From: UBA7960 sp964348755
Lineage (GTDB): Bacteria > Bacteroidota > Bacteroidia > Bacteroidales > UBA7960
DNA: 37,634 nucleotides
Assembly (NCBI GenBank): GCA_964348755.1
Contig: CAYGDW010000022.1
Span: forward strand, 1-37,634
Direction: 5' to 3'
Shown here: piece by piece, positions 7,857 through 15,020 of the stretch
How the letters are laid out: each line of letters begins with the position of its first letter
How positions within the stretch are numbered: the first letter of the stretch is position 1
Position numbers and translations under genes: made by a program
Notes under the pieces: generated by a model
The model's input: the letters and a program-made list of their open reading frames with translations, nothing else
Told to the model about the DNA's origin: nothing
The model's database searches: none

Positions 7857-8363
7857 GGTATTAGCAAGAGTTATGCTGAAGTTCGAAAACCAGATGGGGA
7901 TTTACTCCCCGTCAACCGACCGCACATTCAGATTTCGGGCCACATGCTGCGGCAATCGGTTATGGGTTTAGACCTTTCGTACGAAGACATGACGGCAGAT
8001 TGCAAACCGGCCGACGTATATACCGCCGAACTGGTTGGCCTTGAAAATATTGATAGCAGGCCCTCCTTTGTTTTGAAGTTAAGGGCTAAAGTGCCTGAAA
8101 TTGCTTACGATTAGCGCAAGATTTGGATTGTTGCCAAAAAGTATGTGCTCCTTAAAGAAGAACTATTTGCCAAAAGCGGTCAATGGCTTAAACAAACCAC
8201 CATGACTGAAGCAAAACAAATTCAAGGCCGTTGGTTTCCTGCTGTAGTGCTTTATAAAGACATGCTGAGGCAGGGCGGTGGCACCCAATTTCGAATGAAC
8301 AGTATTAAGTTTAACCTAAACATTCCTTTTCATATTTTCAGCAAGGCTGCTTTAAGACGGTAA
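7857..8363 (+). pseudogene. Truncated outer-membrane lipoprotein-sorting (LolA-like) protein, amber-interrupted
   Basis: One frame from 7857 to the TAA at 8361 encodes a protein typical of the C-terminal part of Bacteroidota 'outer membrane lipoprotein-sorting protein'. Visible motifs are MLRQSVMGLDLSYEDMT, then YD-stop-RKIWIVAKKYVLLKEEL, then GRWFPAVVLYKDMLRQGGGTQF, and a C-terminal IPFHIFSKAALRR. The TAG at 8112-8114 sits where the family usually has Lys in Y-x-K-R-K-I-W, so a single A-to-T change of AAG explains it. The N-terminal part, with signal peptide and about 90 residues, is missing, and an upstream TAA at 7854 closes the frame. Full-length relatives carry lipid-binding beta-sheets in the periplasm. 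Truncation plus a nonsense codon make a functional product unlikely. Confidence 0.8.
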
Positions 8364-8366
8364 GTT

Positions 8367-8942
8367 ATGCATAAACGATTTTCAGGCTGGATCAGCCGTA
8401 AGGCAAACGGAAGGGTTGTTATCGCTTTTTTAGTCCTCCTGTTGTTTTTCAATTTTGGATTATTCCCTTTTTTAACAATACAGTTTGGTCCGGGTCACGA
8501 TCTGCCCATACTCGATCTGATGTTTGGCTTTAGCCCCGAACAGGCCTATGATACCATTTCGGCCTATGGCCAAACCGGCCGAAGCGGCGCAATAATTACC
8601 ACCGCTATTGCCGACAGCATTTACCCTTTAGTTTACGCTGGCCTGCTTGCACTGTCAATAAGTTAGATTCTGAATGGCATACCTTTGAAAAACAGAAAAT
8701 GGAATTACCTGAATTTGCTGCCATTTGCCGCACTTGTTTTTGATTTTGTTGAAAATGGCGCAATCATTACCTTACTGGCAACCTATCCCCAACAAAATAT
8801 TCTTATGGCACGCGTTGCTTCTGTGGCAGGCATAATGAAGTGGGCAATGGTTGTGGTTGGCGCGGCAGCGCTTGTAATGGTTGTATTATTGGGAAGAATT
8901 AAACCTTGTTTTATGGATTGGAAATTATCAAAACACAAATGA
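8367..8942 (+). pseudogene. Four-helix membrane protein gene split by an in-frame TAG
   Basis: Two pieces share one frame: 8367-8663, starting MHKRFSGW, and 8667-8942, ending in LSKHK. They are separated only by TAG at 8664-8666. Together they would give about 190 aa with four hydrophobic segments: residues about 17-38, a segment including DSIYPLVYAGLLAL, one including LLPFAALVFDFVENGAI, and one around KWAMVVVGAAALVMVV. The conserved-looking DLMFGFSPEQAYDTI loop lies between the first two. I recognise this as a widespread uncharacterised membrane protein family that is normally one continuous frame. It starts three bases after the LolA-like pseudogene, so the two formed an operon and decayed together. 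The second piece could only restart at a TTG or internal codon. Confidence 0.72.
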
Positions 8943-9182
8943 TTTCGCAACCCACCCCTAAATTTTTAACCGAGAAAAATACAATGAACTGTAGCATAAA
9001 ACCAAAACTCGGGAATGAAATTATTTTTCAAGGGCCTTGTGTCAAAATGCTTCTTAAAGAGAACTTGCACATTTTCGTTTCCGGAAAAACAAAAATACGA
9101 CCCTAAGGACAAATCGATTAATTCTGAACCAGGGTCCTTACCTGCAACAGGCCGCCCTAAACATTATCCTGAGAAAAATTCC

Positions 9183-9190
9183 TATTTTTG
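9183..9190 (+). promoter_or_regulatory. -7 element (TATTTTTG) upstream of dipeptidase
   Basis: TATTTTTG is a perfect TAnnTTTG match, placed 21 bases before the ATG at 9212. No clear TTG is seen at the -33 position. The stretch 8943-9182 holds no gene I can support. Confidence 0.45.
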
Positions 9191-9211
9191 CTTCCCCTAA
9201 CAATTACAATT

Positions 9212-10444
9212 ATGATAAGAATCATTCTCCTCTCACTTGTTTTATTATTTTCAATAATTTCAGAAAATATCGCCGGGTCTTCATCTGAAGAAAGCTACCG
9301 TAGAAAGGCCGAAAGGATTCACCGCAAAGTGTTGGTTCTTGACAGCCATACCGATACGCCTTTGCGCATGATGCGCAGCGATTTTGACATTAGTATGCGG
9401 AATGATCCCCGCAAGCAAGGTGGCAAGCTCGACTTTCCGCGTATGGTTGAGGGGGGGCTCGATGCAGCTTTTTTTGCCGTGTTTTTGGGGCAGAGCGAAC
9501 TAAACGCCGAAGCCTACGAAACAGCAAAACGCCGTGCGCTCGAAATTTTTGACCTTATTCATAAAGCACTCCAAAAACACCCCGAAATGGCTCGGCTGGC
9601 CCTTAAACCCTACGATGCATACCGCCTCGAAAAGCAAAGAAAGCGCGCCATTTTTATTGGCCTCGAAAACGCTTATCCACTGGGCGAAGACATTTCGATG
9701 GTCGAAGAGTTTTACAACCTGGGCACACGCTACATTACCTTATCTCATACCCGAAACAACCAGGTCTCCGACTCATCGACCGACCCTGATGGCCCCCTGC
9801 ATAATGGCCTTTCTGATTTTGGTCGCAATGTAATCCGCGAAATGAACCGGCTGGGGATGATGGTTGACGTAAGCCATATTTCTGATAAGGCTTTTTACGA
9901 TGTGTTGGAAATAACCAAAGCGCCTGTTATTGCATCGCATTCAAATGCCCGCGCCATTTGCAACGACCCCCGAAACCTCGACGATAATATGCTTCGAGCC
10001 CTGGCCAAAAACGGTGGCGTTATTCAGCTTTCAATACTGAGCAGCTACGTGAAAAACATGCCCCCATATCCACAACGCGACTCAGCCCTGGGCGACCTGC
10101 GCCTGCGCTACAACAACTTCGAAAACCTTACTGATGATCAACTCAATGAAGTGAGGCAACAATGGGACGAAATAACCCGGAAATTCCCTGCACCAATGGC
10201 AACAGTTGCCGACCTGGTTGACCATATTGACCATATTGTAAACTTGATAGGCATTGATTATGTGGGCATTGGAACCGACTTTGATGGCGGAGGCGAACTG
10301 GAAGACTGCTATCATGTTACCGAATTGGGCAATATTACCCTTGAACTGGTGCGCCGAGGCTACCGCAAAAAGGACATTGAAAAAATTTGGGGCGGAAACT
10401 TTATGCGGGTGTTTAGAGATAATGCCAAAATTGCAGGCCATTGA
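9212..10444 (+). CDS. Membrane dipeptidase (peptidase family M19)
   Basis: This protein of about 410 aa is a renal-dipeptidase-type zinc hydrolase that cleaves dipeptides, including some with D-residues at the C-terminal side. The first metal-ligand pair is H46-T-D48 in DSHTDTP. The bridging Glu lies in IGLENAYPLGED, the later His ligands are in VDVSHISD and ASHSNARAIC, and the catalytic Asp is in GIGTDFDGG. A signal peptide (residues 1 to about 21, MIRIILLSLVLLF...) places it in the periplasm or outer envelope. The start at 9212 was preferred over an in-frame TTG at 9188 because the signal peptide begins there. It stands alone between a decayed locus and a DUF2147 gene. Confidence 0.92.
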   Translation: MIRIILLSLVLLFSIISENIAGSSSEESYRRKAERIHRKVLVLDSHTDTPLRMMRSDFDISMRNDPRKQGGKLDFPRMVEGGLDAAFFAVFLGQSELNAEAYETAKRRALEIFDLIHKALQKHPEMARLALKPYDAYRLEKQRKRAIFIGLENAYPLGEDISMVEEFYNLGTRYITLSHTRNNQVSDSSTDPDGPLHNGLSDFGRNVIREMNRLGMMVDVSHISDKAFYDVLEITKAPVIASHSNARAICNDPRNLDDNMLRALAKNGGVIQLSILSSYVKNMPPYPQRDSALGDLRLRYNNFENLTDDQLNEVRQQWDEITRKFPAPMATVADLVDHIDHIVNLIGIDYVGIGTDFDGGGELEDCYHVTELGNITLELVRRGYRKKDIEKIWGGNFMRVFRDNAKIAGH

Positions 10445-10598
10445 GAAAAATACAATTCATTTTAATTCGGATTTTGAGCCATTTCTTACAACAGTTGTTT
10501 TAAACAATTATTTTTTTAATTTTGATCCCTTACCAAGGGCAATTTCTGGTTGCCTCCGTAAAATTTCTTTTTGCAAAAAAAGTGAATACACAATACGG

Positions 10599-10683
10599 GC
10601 ATGATTCGTTAAACAAAAACACGGATAAAATTCATCATGCGGGTTTTGTCTTACCAAAATCTTTAAATTCTTTACGGATGAAA
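10599..10683 (+). repeat. REP-like repeat unit 3, tail provides the start codon of the next gene
   Basis: The arms GCATGAT (10599-10605) and ATCATGC (10634-10640) and the A-rich loop match unit 2 at 7753-7794 almost base for base. The tail ends TTTACGGATGAA, as in unit 2. Here its ATG (10678) is the start codon of the DUF2147 gene. Confidence 0.65.
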
Positions 10684-11133
10684 AAACAACTCCTTTTGCT
10701 GGCCATGGCCATGTTTATTAGCGTTCAGGTGTGGGCACAGGCCGATGCCGTTTTGGGCATTTGGCTTACCGATAACGGAAAATCACAGATCGAAATTACC
10801 AAAACATCAAACGGGCAGTTTGTTGGTCGAATTGTTTGGCTCAATGAACCCCTTGATGAAAACGGGAAACCAAAACTCGACAAGGAAAACCCCGAAGCCA
10901 GACTAAAAACCCAGCCTATTCTGGGCATGCAGCTCCTCAAGGGGTTTACTTACGATGCCAACAAAAAAGAATGGTCGGGCGGCAACATTTACGATCCTGA
11001 CAACGGCAAAACCTATACTGCATTTATGCGGCTCGATGGAAACAACACTTTGGTGCTCAGGGGATTTGTAATGGGTATGCGCATGCTTGGCCGCAATACC
11101 ATTTGGACCCGCGAAAGGGCCAAAAGGGAGTAA
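10678..11133 (+). CDS. DUF2147 family secreted protein
   Basis: This 151-aa protein has a clear signal peptide (MKKQLLLLAMAMFISVQVWAQA, cleavage after about residue 20). A compact beta-rich domain follows, with hallmarks of DUF2147: GIWLTDNGKSQIEI near the start, FVGRIVWLNEP, the middle LLKGFTYDANKKEWSGGNIYDPDNGKTY, and a C-terminal LVLRGFV...GRNTIWTR. The family is periplasmic or secreted with no settled function, and a calycin-like fold is usually assumed. Longer reading from 10522 is unlikely because the signal peptide begins at 10678. The start codon lies inside repeat unit 3. Confidence 0.88.
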   Translation: MKKQLLLLAMAMFISVQVWAQADAVLGIWLTDNGKSQIEITKTSNGQFVGRIVWLNEPLDENGKPKLDKENPEARLKTQPILGMQLLKGFTYDANKKEWSGGNIYDPDNGKTYTAFMRLDGNNTLVLRGFVMGMRMLGRNTIWTRERAKRE

Positions 11134-11261
11134 CGCCGCTTTTTTTACTGCCTTTAAAGCAAGTTAGGTTTATTACGTTTGTGCCTGCCATGCAATTCTT
11201 ATTGAAACAGCTTGCTGTATTTAAACCTTGAGTTGCAATTTGCACAAAATAACCAAATGGC

Positions 11262-11292
11262 TTTGAAGGCAGTTGTTTTTTTGCCATCTTTG
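11262..11292 (+). promoter_or_regulatory. Bacteroidota-type promoter for the NTF2-like gene
   Basis: TTTG (11262-11265), a 19-base spacer and CATCTTTG (11285-11292) fit the TTTG-N19/20-TAnnTTTG consensus with one mismatch. The ATG at 11320 follows 28 bases downstream. Confidence 0.5.
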
Positions 11293-11319
11293 AATCGAAA
11301 ACCAGCCATAAATTCAGTT

Positions 11320-11748
11320 ATGAAACTATTCAGCCTCCTCATTCTGCTCTCATTCCTCCCAATTGCCTTATTTGCTCAAAGCCAAGAGGAAGCTATAAAA
11401 AAAGTTGTGCAGGGTGCCTACATTGACGCCATGCAAAACCTGGGCAATTTGGATGTGGCCCGCCAGGGTTTCCACCCCGAATTCGAAATGCTGTTGTTTC
11501 GCAACGGGCAAATGTCGAAATTGCACATAAAGGATTGGATGGAAAGGGTTGAGCAGCGTAAAGCCAATCTGCCAGCCAACCCCCCAAATATAACCGGCAA
11601 ATTTATCGATGTGGAAATTACAGGTACGGTAGCTGTTGTGAAATTGGAGCTTTACCGAGATGGCACCAGGATCTTTACCGACTACCTTTCGCTTTATAAG
11701 TTTGACGATGGCTGGAAAATGGTAAGCAAGGTTTATTACCAGCATTAA
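11320..11748 (+). CDS. Putative lumazine-binding / NTF2-like secreted protein
   Basis: This 142-aa protein has a signal peptide (MKLFSLLILLSFLPIALFAQS). A single alpha+beta domain follows: a helix beginning EEAIKKVVQGAYIDAMQNLG, then HPEFEMLLFRNGQM, and strands VDVEITGTVAVVKLELYRDG and FTDYLSLYKFDDGWKMVSKVYYQH. The last motif, a Trp-containing strand followed by a Tyr-Tyr end, is typical of the SnoaL/NTF2-like fold annotated as putative lumazine-binding in Bacteroidota. No catalytic residues can be named, and the ligand is unknown. The start at 11320 is favoured by the signal peptide and the promoter just upstream. Confidence 0.78.
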   Translation: MKLFSLLILLSFLPIALFAQSQEEAIKKVVQGAYIDAMQNLGNLDVARQGFHPEFEMLLFRNGQMSKLHIKDWMERVEQRKANLPANPPNITGKFIDVEITGTVAVVKLELYRDGTRIFTDYLSLYKFDDGWKMVSKVYYQH

Positions 11749-11762
11749 AAAAAAGCATAGGA

Positions 11763-11918
11763 ATGTCAATTTGGAGGGTATTGCTGTCTGTATTATTTCC
11801 GCCGCTGGCAGTAATTGATCAGGGGTGCGGATCTATTGTCATTGTGTTTCTTCTCACCCTTGCAGGATGGGTGCCCGGAGTGATTGCCGCCCTGATAATC
11901 CTTAACAGGCGTAGATAA
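11763..11918 (+). CDS. YqaE/Pmp3-family small membrane protein
   Basis: This 51-aa open frame starts at ATG 11763 and ends at TAA 11916. It reads MSIWRVLLSVLFPPLAVIDQG, then CGSIVIVFLLTLAGWVPGVI, then AALIILNRRR. This is the Pmp3/YqaE layout: a first helix ending in the PPLAV motif, a Gly-Cys turn, and a second helix with L-x-G-W-x-P-G-x-I. Such small hydrophobic proteins influence membrane potential and stress tolerance in yeast and plants, while bacterial roles are unsettled. It lies 14 bases after the NTF2-like gene and 25 before the creatininase gene. Confidence 0.82.
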   Translation: MSIWRVLLSVLFPPLAVIDQGCGSIVIVFLLTLAGWVPGVIAALIILNRRR

Positions 11919-11943
11919 TTTTAATCTTTCATTCCTAAACCAA

Positions 11944-12705
11944 ATGAGACCATATATCCTTGCAGAAACCAACTGGTATGCCCTGAAGGAGGCGAAAATT
12001 GACCTGGCCATACTACCCTGGGGTGCCACCGAAGCGCATAATTTCCACCTTCCCTATTCAACAGACAATATTGAGTCGGATTTGATTGCCGCAGAGGCTG
12101 CAAAGACAGCCTGGGAAAAGGGAACAAAAGTGATGGTGCTTCCAACCATTCCTTATGGCGTAAACACCGGCCAGCGCGATATTTACCTTGATATAGGCAT
12201 CAACCCCAGCACCATGCTGCTTATTCTTTCTGATATTGTTGACGTGCTTAACCATCAGGGAATTTACAAACTTCTGGTTCTGAACAGCCATGGCGGCAAC
12301 GATTTCAAACCCATTATACGGGAGTTGGGCGTAAAATACCCAAAAATGTTTCTGAGTATTGCAAACTGGTATCAACACCCAATTATAAATAATTGCTTTG
12401 AAAATCCCGGCGACCATGCCGGCGAAATGGAAACCAGCCTGATGCTTTACTTTCGACCTGATTTGGTTTTGCCAAAAGAGCATTGGGGTAAAGGCAAGGA
12501 GAAGAAAACCAAAATCAGCGCCTACAGGCAAGGCTGGGCCTGGACCGAGCGAAAATGGCCGCTGGTAACTGAAGACACCGGTGTGGGCGACCCTGGTAAT
12601 GCAACCCCCGAAAAAGGCAGAAAATTCTTTGAAGAACTTACGGCAAAAACTAGCGAATTAATAATACAAATCTGCAACACAAGCCCCGAAAAAATGTACC
12701 AATAG
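11944..12705 (+). CDS. Creatininase-family amidohydrolase
   Basis: This 253-aa metal-dependent hydrolase has the creatininase-family ligand pattern: E30 and H32 in GATEAHNFH, D41 in YSTDN, a His in NSHGGND (about residue 116) and the Glu of HAGEMET (about residue 160). The family opens small cyclic or linear amides (creatinine, formamide-type intermediates of flavin or mycofactocin synthesis). This member's substrate is not obvious from its neighbours. It has no signal peptide and is probably cytosolic. It starts at the ATG that follows an A-rich stretch, 25 bases after the YqaE-like gene, and may be cotranscribed with it. Confidence 0.87.
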   Translation: MRPYILAETNWYALKEAKIDLAILPWGATEAHNFHLPYSTDNIESDLIAAEAAKTAWEKGTKVMVLPTIPYGVNTGQRDIYLDIGINPSTMLLILSDIVDVLNHQGIYKLLVLNSHGGNDFKPIIRELGVKYPKMFLSIANWYQHPIINNCFENPGDHAGEMETSLMLYFRPDLVLPKEHWGKGKEKKTKISAYRQGWAWTERKWPLVTEDTGVGDPGNATPEKGRKFFEELTAKTSELIIQICNTSPEKMYQ

Positions 12706-12757
12706 CAGTAATTTTTGAATCATTTTCCGCTTGGTAAAAAAAATATTGTACAAATGG

Positions 12758-14626
12758 CTATTCCTTTGGCTGAAACGCTCCAACAAACGTATTTCTTTTG
12801 CCTTTTAGCTGCATTTCGGCAGCCACCCTTTCGGGGATGGCAGTGCCCATGGTTGCCCCCTCAAAATCGGGCGAAAGGCGAAAATTGTCTTTCTGGTCGA
12901 CCACAAAAACCGAACCCTGGAAGTTGTTAAAATACTTGCAGTTTGCCGAAAAATCCTTAAAGGTTTCGTTCAGTTGAGCAGGCGATTGAAATGCAACCTG
13001 GCAATCGTGGTTTTGGAATGGGCTCCAAAGCACCAGTGGCAAATCGCCATCAATGCCTTGCCTTACAAATACGTTATGGTCGAGTACAACCAGTTGAGGC
13101 TGATTAAGTCGTTCGCAAAGAGCGGCCTGCTGCCAAACAAAAAGCAATGGTCGTGGGTATTGTTCATTTGCAACCAATAGGTTATTGACAAATACATGGT
13201 TGTCGCGATCGTCAACCCCAGGGCCGGTAGTAATATGCCATCCAAACAGGTCGGTCTGGTCGCCTCGGCTGGTGCGGGCAAAGGTAGCACGGCTGTTTAT
13301 CAGGGTGTTGTTGTACACCTCGGCGCTTTTGGCATTTAAAATAAAAATGCCCTGGTCGCAATTAACAAAAACATTCCCTGCACATAATACCCCTTCAGAA
13401 ATCTCGAAAAAGAAAGCATTCATGCTCGGAAATACGTTGTCAGTACGGGAAGGCCCATCAATTCGGCCTACATTTTCGAGCCGGTTATTTACAAATACTC
13501 CGTTTGTATTGCCCACATCATACCAAATTCCATTCGAATATGGGTGGTCAATTACCAGGTTTTCGCGGCATACCACCCTGTTGGTTTGATTAAAGATTTT
13601 TACTGCAGCAGGATAAAAACCTGTCCAATGCTCAATGTTGTTGTTTGCGAAAATATTACGTTCCAGAAGCACATCGTTCGATGCCACAATATACACCCCC
13701 TCGGTATTGGTATTTATCACTTTGTTGTGACGCATTATAAGGCTGTCGCCAATGGCAAACACACCAATTCTAAAACAATTTGAAAAAATGTTATGCTCCA
13801 GAATAGTACCAACCACATCCTTGCCATTGTTTGGAGCCGGTGAAATGCCCTGAGGGTAAAAACCATCGATATGCACCATGGTGTCGGGGTACTGGGTAAT
13901 TTCGAGCCCCCGGATAATAGGCCCCCGACGGTCTGAAACTTTTCCATGAACCTCGCCTGTGGTACGAAAAATAGCCTTGCGAAACGCGGTGATTTCAATC
14001 AGCCTGCCTTCTGGATTGACCCCAATATAAATTTTGTTCGCATCATAATCAACAAAAAAAGTACCAGCATTTACTTCCTGTTTGCTCCCTGCCGATTGCA
14101 GGTATTGCCCATCAACAAATACCCCATCGTTGTTGAAGCGGTGCAGGGGGGTAAAGCGTTCTTCGCGTTCGCGCTGCCACCAGCTCTCGGGGCCAGCCGG
14201 GAAAAGGTAACTCCAGTGTGCAACCCAAAGCCCCTGGCCAGCAGCTTGCCATTGGTCGGCAACCAGCGAACCATTCAGCACCGGTTTTTCATCCATATAA
14301 GGCTGAATGATAATTCCCTGATTGAAAGTTAGGTTGCCCGTACGGTAAATACCTCCACGCATTACAATGGCATCGCCAGTAACAACCCTGGCAACAGCTG
14401 CCTCAATTGTGGTAGGAAAATCAACCTCAAGCCCTTCTGAGGCAGCATTCCCGTCGGTGGCAACAAAATAAACCCGGCCTGAAACCTGTGGAACCTCATA
14501 CACCAGGTCCTGAGGGCCATAAACTATCTCAGGGCTTTCGGCTATCGGCTTGGGCTGGCAGCCAAATGCCACCATGGCAGATAAAACTATGGGAAACAAT
14601 AGCGATGGGTATTTTGAGATTTTCAT
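12758..14626 (-). CDS. Right-handed parallel beta-helix lipoprotein
   Basis: This 622-aa protein has a lipoprotein signal (MKISKYPSLLFPIVLSAMVAFGC, lipid-anchoring Cys about residue 23). An opening segment with TIEAAVARVVTGDAIVMRGGIYR follows, which is the usual start of pectate-lyase-like folds. Repeated turns are rich in N, V and I in patterns such as ILEHNIFSNCFRIGVF, IMRHNKVINTNTEGVYI, LLERNIFANNNIE and VFVNNRLENVGR, forming a right-handed parallel beta-helix. Proteins of this kind are surface polysaccharide lyases, hydrolases or epimerases, but no catalytic residues of a named family stand out. It is convergent with the creatininase gene and may be cell-surface exposed. A carbohydrate-related role is an inference from the fold. 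Confidence 0.83.
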   Translation of the reverse strand: MKISKYPSLLFPIVLSAMVAFGCQPKPIAESPEIVYGPQDLVYEVPQVSGRVYFVATDGNAASEGLEVDFPTTIEAAVARVVTGDAIVMRGGIYRTGNLTFNQGIIIQPYMDEKPVLNGSLVADQWQAAGQGLWVAHWSYLFPAGPESWWQREREERFTPLHRFNNDGVFVDGQYLQSAGSKQEVNAGTFFVDYDANKIYIGVNPEGRLIEITAFRKAIFRTTGEVHGKVSDRRGPIIRGLEITQYPDTMVHIDGFYPQGISPAPNNGKDVVGTILEHNIFSNCFRIGVFAIGDSLIMRHNKVINTNTEGVYIVASNDVLLERNIFANNNIEHWTGFYPAAVKIFNQTNRVVCRENLVIDHPYSNGIWYDVGNTNGVFVNNRLENVGRIDGPSRTDNVFPSMNAFFFEISEGVLCAGNVFVNCDQGIFILNAKSAEVYNNTLINSRATFARTSRGDQTDLFGWHITTGPGVDDRDNHVFVNNLLVANEQYPRPLLFVWQQAALCERLNQPQLVVLDHNVFVRQGIDGDLPLVLWSPFQNHDCQVAFQSPAQLNETFKDFSANCKYFNNFQGSVFVVDQKDNFRLSPDFEGATMGTAIPERVAAEMQLKGKRNTFVGAFQPKE

Positions 14627-14666
14627 ATTGTTTGTTTTTTGTTCTAAAATTATGTAATTTCTAAAT

Positions 14667-14869
14667 CACTATTGCCCGATAAAGTAAAAAAGGGTAGAAT
14701 TTAATGCATGAGATTCCTCACTACGTTCGGAATGACAGTCAGTTAGCTCTTTATTAAGGGGGGTAGGTGGCGGCGAAGCCGCCACTTACCCCCCAAATTG
14801 CCAAAATCATTGAAAACCTGTCATTTCGAGCGGAGCGAGAAATCACGTAATTTTTGTCGGCCAGTAGTG
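14667..14869 (+). mobile_element. MITE-like palindromic repeat, full copy A
   Basis: This 203-bp element has imperfect terminal inverted repeats: CACTATTGCCCGATAAA at the left against CACTACTGGCCGACAAA read from the right end. Inside them is a second pair of arms, 14712-14738 and 14818-14844, complementary at about 21 of 27 positions. A central hairpin follows, with a 17-bp stem (14758-14774 with 14778-14794, loop GAA, one G-T pair). It encodes no protein. Related copies are at 22293-22498 and at both window edges. It occupies about half of the 394-base gap between the divergent beta-helix and rmuC genes, and the rest of that gap shows only the rmuC promoter candidate. No target-site duplication is clear. 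Confidence 0.75.
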
Positions 14870-14953
14870 TTTCTAAATATAATCGTTTCAAAATATTTAA
14901 AATACGCCACTAAAAACACTAAAAACGCCAATAACAAAAGGGGGTAACATTTT

Positions 14954-14985
14954 TTTGGTTTTTCTTTACAAATGCGTTAATTTTC
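14954..14985 (+). promoter_or_regulatory. Possible promoter for rmuC
   Basis: TTTG (14954-14957), a 20-base spacer and TAATTTTC (14978-14985, 7 of 8 matches to TAnnTTTG) precede the ATG at 15021 by 35 bases. Confidence 0.4.
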
Positions 14986-15020
14986 GGGGTTCATTGCCCT
15001 TATTGCAATTACCTGATATT

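Noticed and set aside
8112..8666. Amber codon recoding as a genetic-code change
   Set aside because: Intact genes in the window end in TAG, and the third broken gene carries TGA and TAA as well. Ordinary nonsense decay fits better.
8906..9200. Short plus-strand frames of 61-66 codons between the membrane protein pseudogene and the dipeptidase
   Set aside because: No family features, they overlap each other, and no start context stands out.
10522..10677. Upstream extension of the DUF2147 gene
   Set aside because: It would place a signal peptide inside the protein and would translate repeat unit 3.
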